Below the pieces are notes generated by a model, which saw only the letters and a program-made list of their open reading frames with translations, searched no databases and was not told the DNA's origin. The position numbers were made by a program, and so were the translations under genes. A stretch of DNA of 62,226 nucleotides from Collinsella sp. BA40. GTDB lineage: Bacteria; Actinomycetota; Coriobacteriia; Coriobacteriales; Coriobacteriaceae. Location of the stretch: positions 1-62,226 of the forward strand of contig NZ_VOWY01000011.1 in assembly GCF_008014645.1 (NCBI RefSeq), given 5' to 3'. How positions within the stretch are numbered: position 1 is the first letter of the stretch; the number at the start of each line of letters is the position of its first letter. Positions 62,156-62,226 of this stretch are shown here, one piece after another.

Positions 62156-62226
62156 CCCGGATCGTGGCCGCTTCAACCAAGTCCTATGTCTCTACGTGCT
62201 GCAAGCAGGTGAGAGCAGGAGGGGGC

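Overview
The window reads as ordinary chromosome from a high-GC Gram-positive gut actinomycete of class Coriobacteriia, most likely Collinsella or a close relative. This is inferred from the strong GC bias, gene order and protein character (TsaB-RimI-TsaD fusion, DUF5692, HsmA, many NlpC and DUF2207 envelope proteins); no rRNA marker is present. Coding density is high, and nearly all genes have a clear GGAGG-like ribosome site.

Layout. 0-7 kb: acpS, nnr, alr, a type-4 uracil-DNA glycosylase, tsaE and a three-way tsaB-rimI-tsaD fusion, all on the plus strand. 7-14 kb: a pyruvate/peptide-type CstA carrier behind a leader peptide plus intrinsic terminator, tRNA-Gln, a CwlM-like cytoplasmic peptidoglycan-binding protein, a two-component system and a VTT membrane protein. 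14-24 kb: a PcsB-like NlpC/P60 hydrolase, galE, a polyprenyl diphosphate synthase, a complete ECF riboflavin transporter (FMN riboswitch, ribU, fused ecfA1-ecfA2, ecfT), murB, and an apbE/Gx transporter pair. 24-27.6 kb: a LysR regulator divergent from a PLP amino-acid decarboxylase, a small membrane protein and an ArsC/Spx-like protein.

27.7-34.4 kb is a nickel-pincer lactate racemase (lar) region: larB, larC, yfcE and mazG on plus; a lactate/glycerol channel (larD/glpF type) and larA on minus; and a divergent Crp/Fnr regulator in the LarR position. The channel carries a one-base frameshift and larA carries a single in-frame ochre codon at position 119, although every catalytic residue is kept at its canonical number. 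larE is not in the window.

34.5-46.4 kb: hsmA/tetR with three 13-bp operators, a DivIC-like protein, a Ppx/GppA phosphatase, two tRNA-Leu genes, an orphan PTS IIB, two paralogous membrane-anchored unknowns, glyA, proC, a 56-aa membrane protein and serS. 46.4-62.2 kb: a MITE-like inverted-repeat element, a tetR/dipeptidase operon, DUF5692, a tRNA-Ser with two partial tandem copies of its 3' end, a duplicated tRNA-Arg, gluQ, ferritin, DUF2207, GNAT, purH, a 31-bp tandem array and a Bce-like two-component system running to the window end.

The most notable signals are the freshly damaged lar locus, the cstA leader/attenuator, the CwlM-like protein, the tRNA-Ser partial duplications, and CGTATG/CATACG hexamers that recur in intergenic regions at helical-turn spacings (20, 30 or 31 bp).
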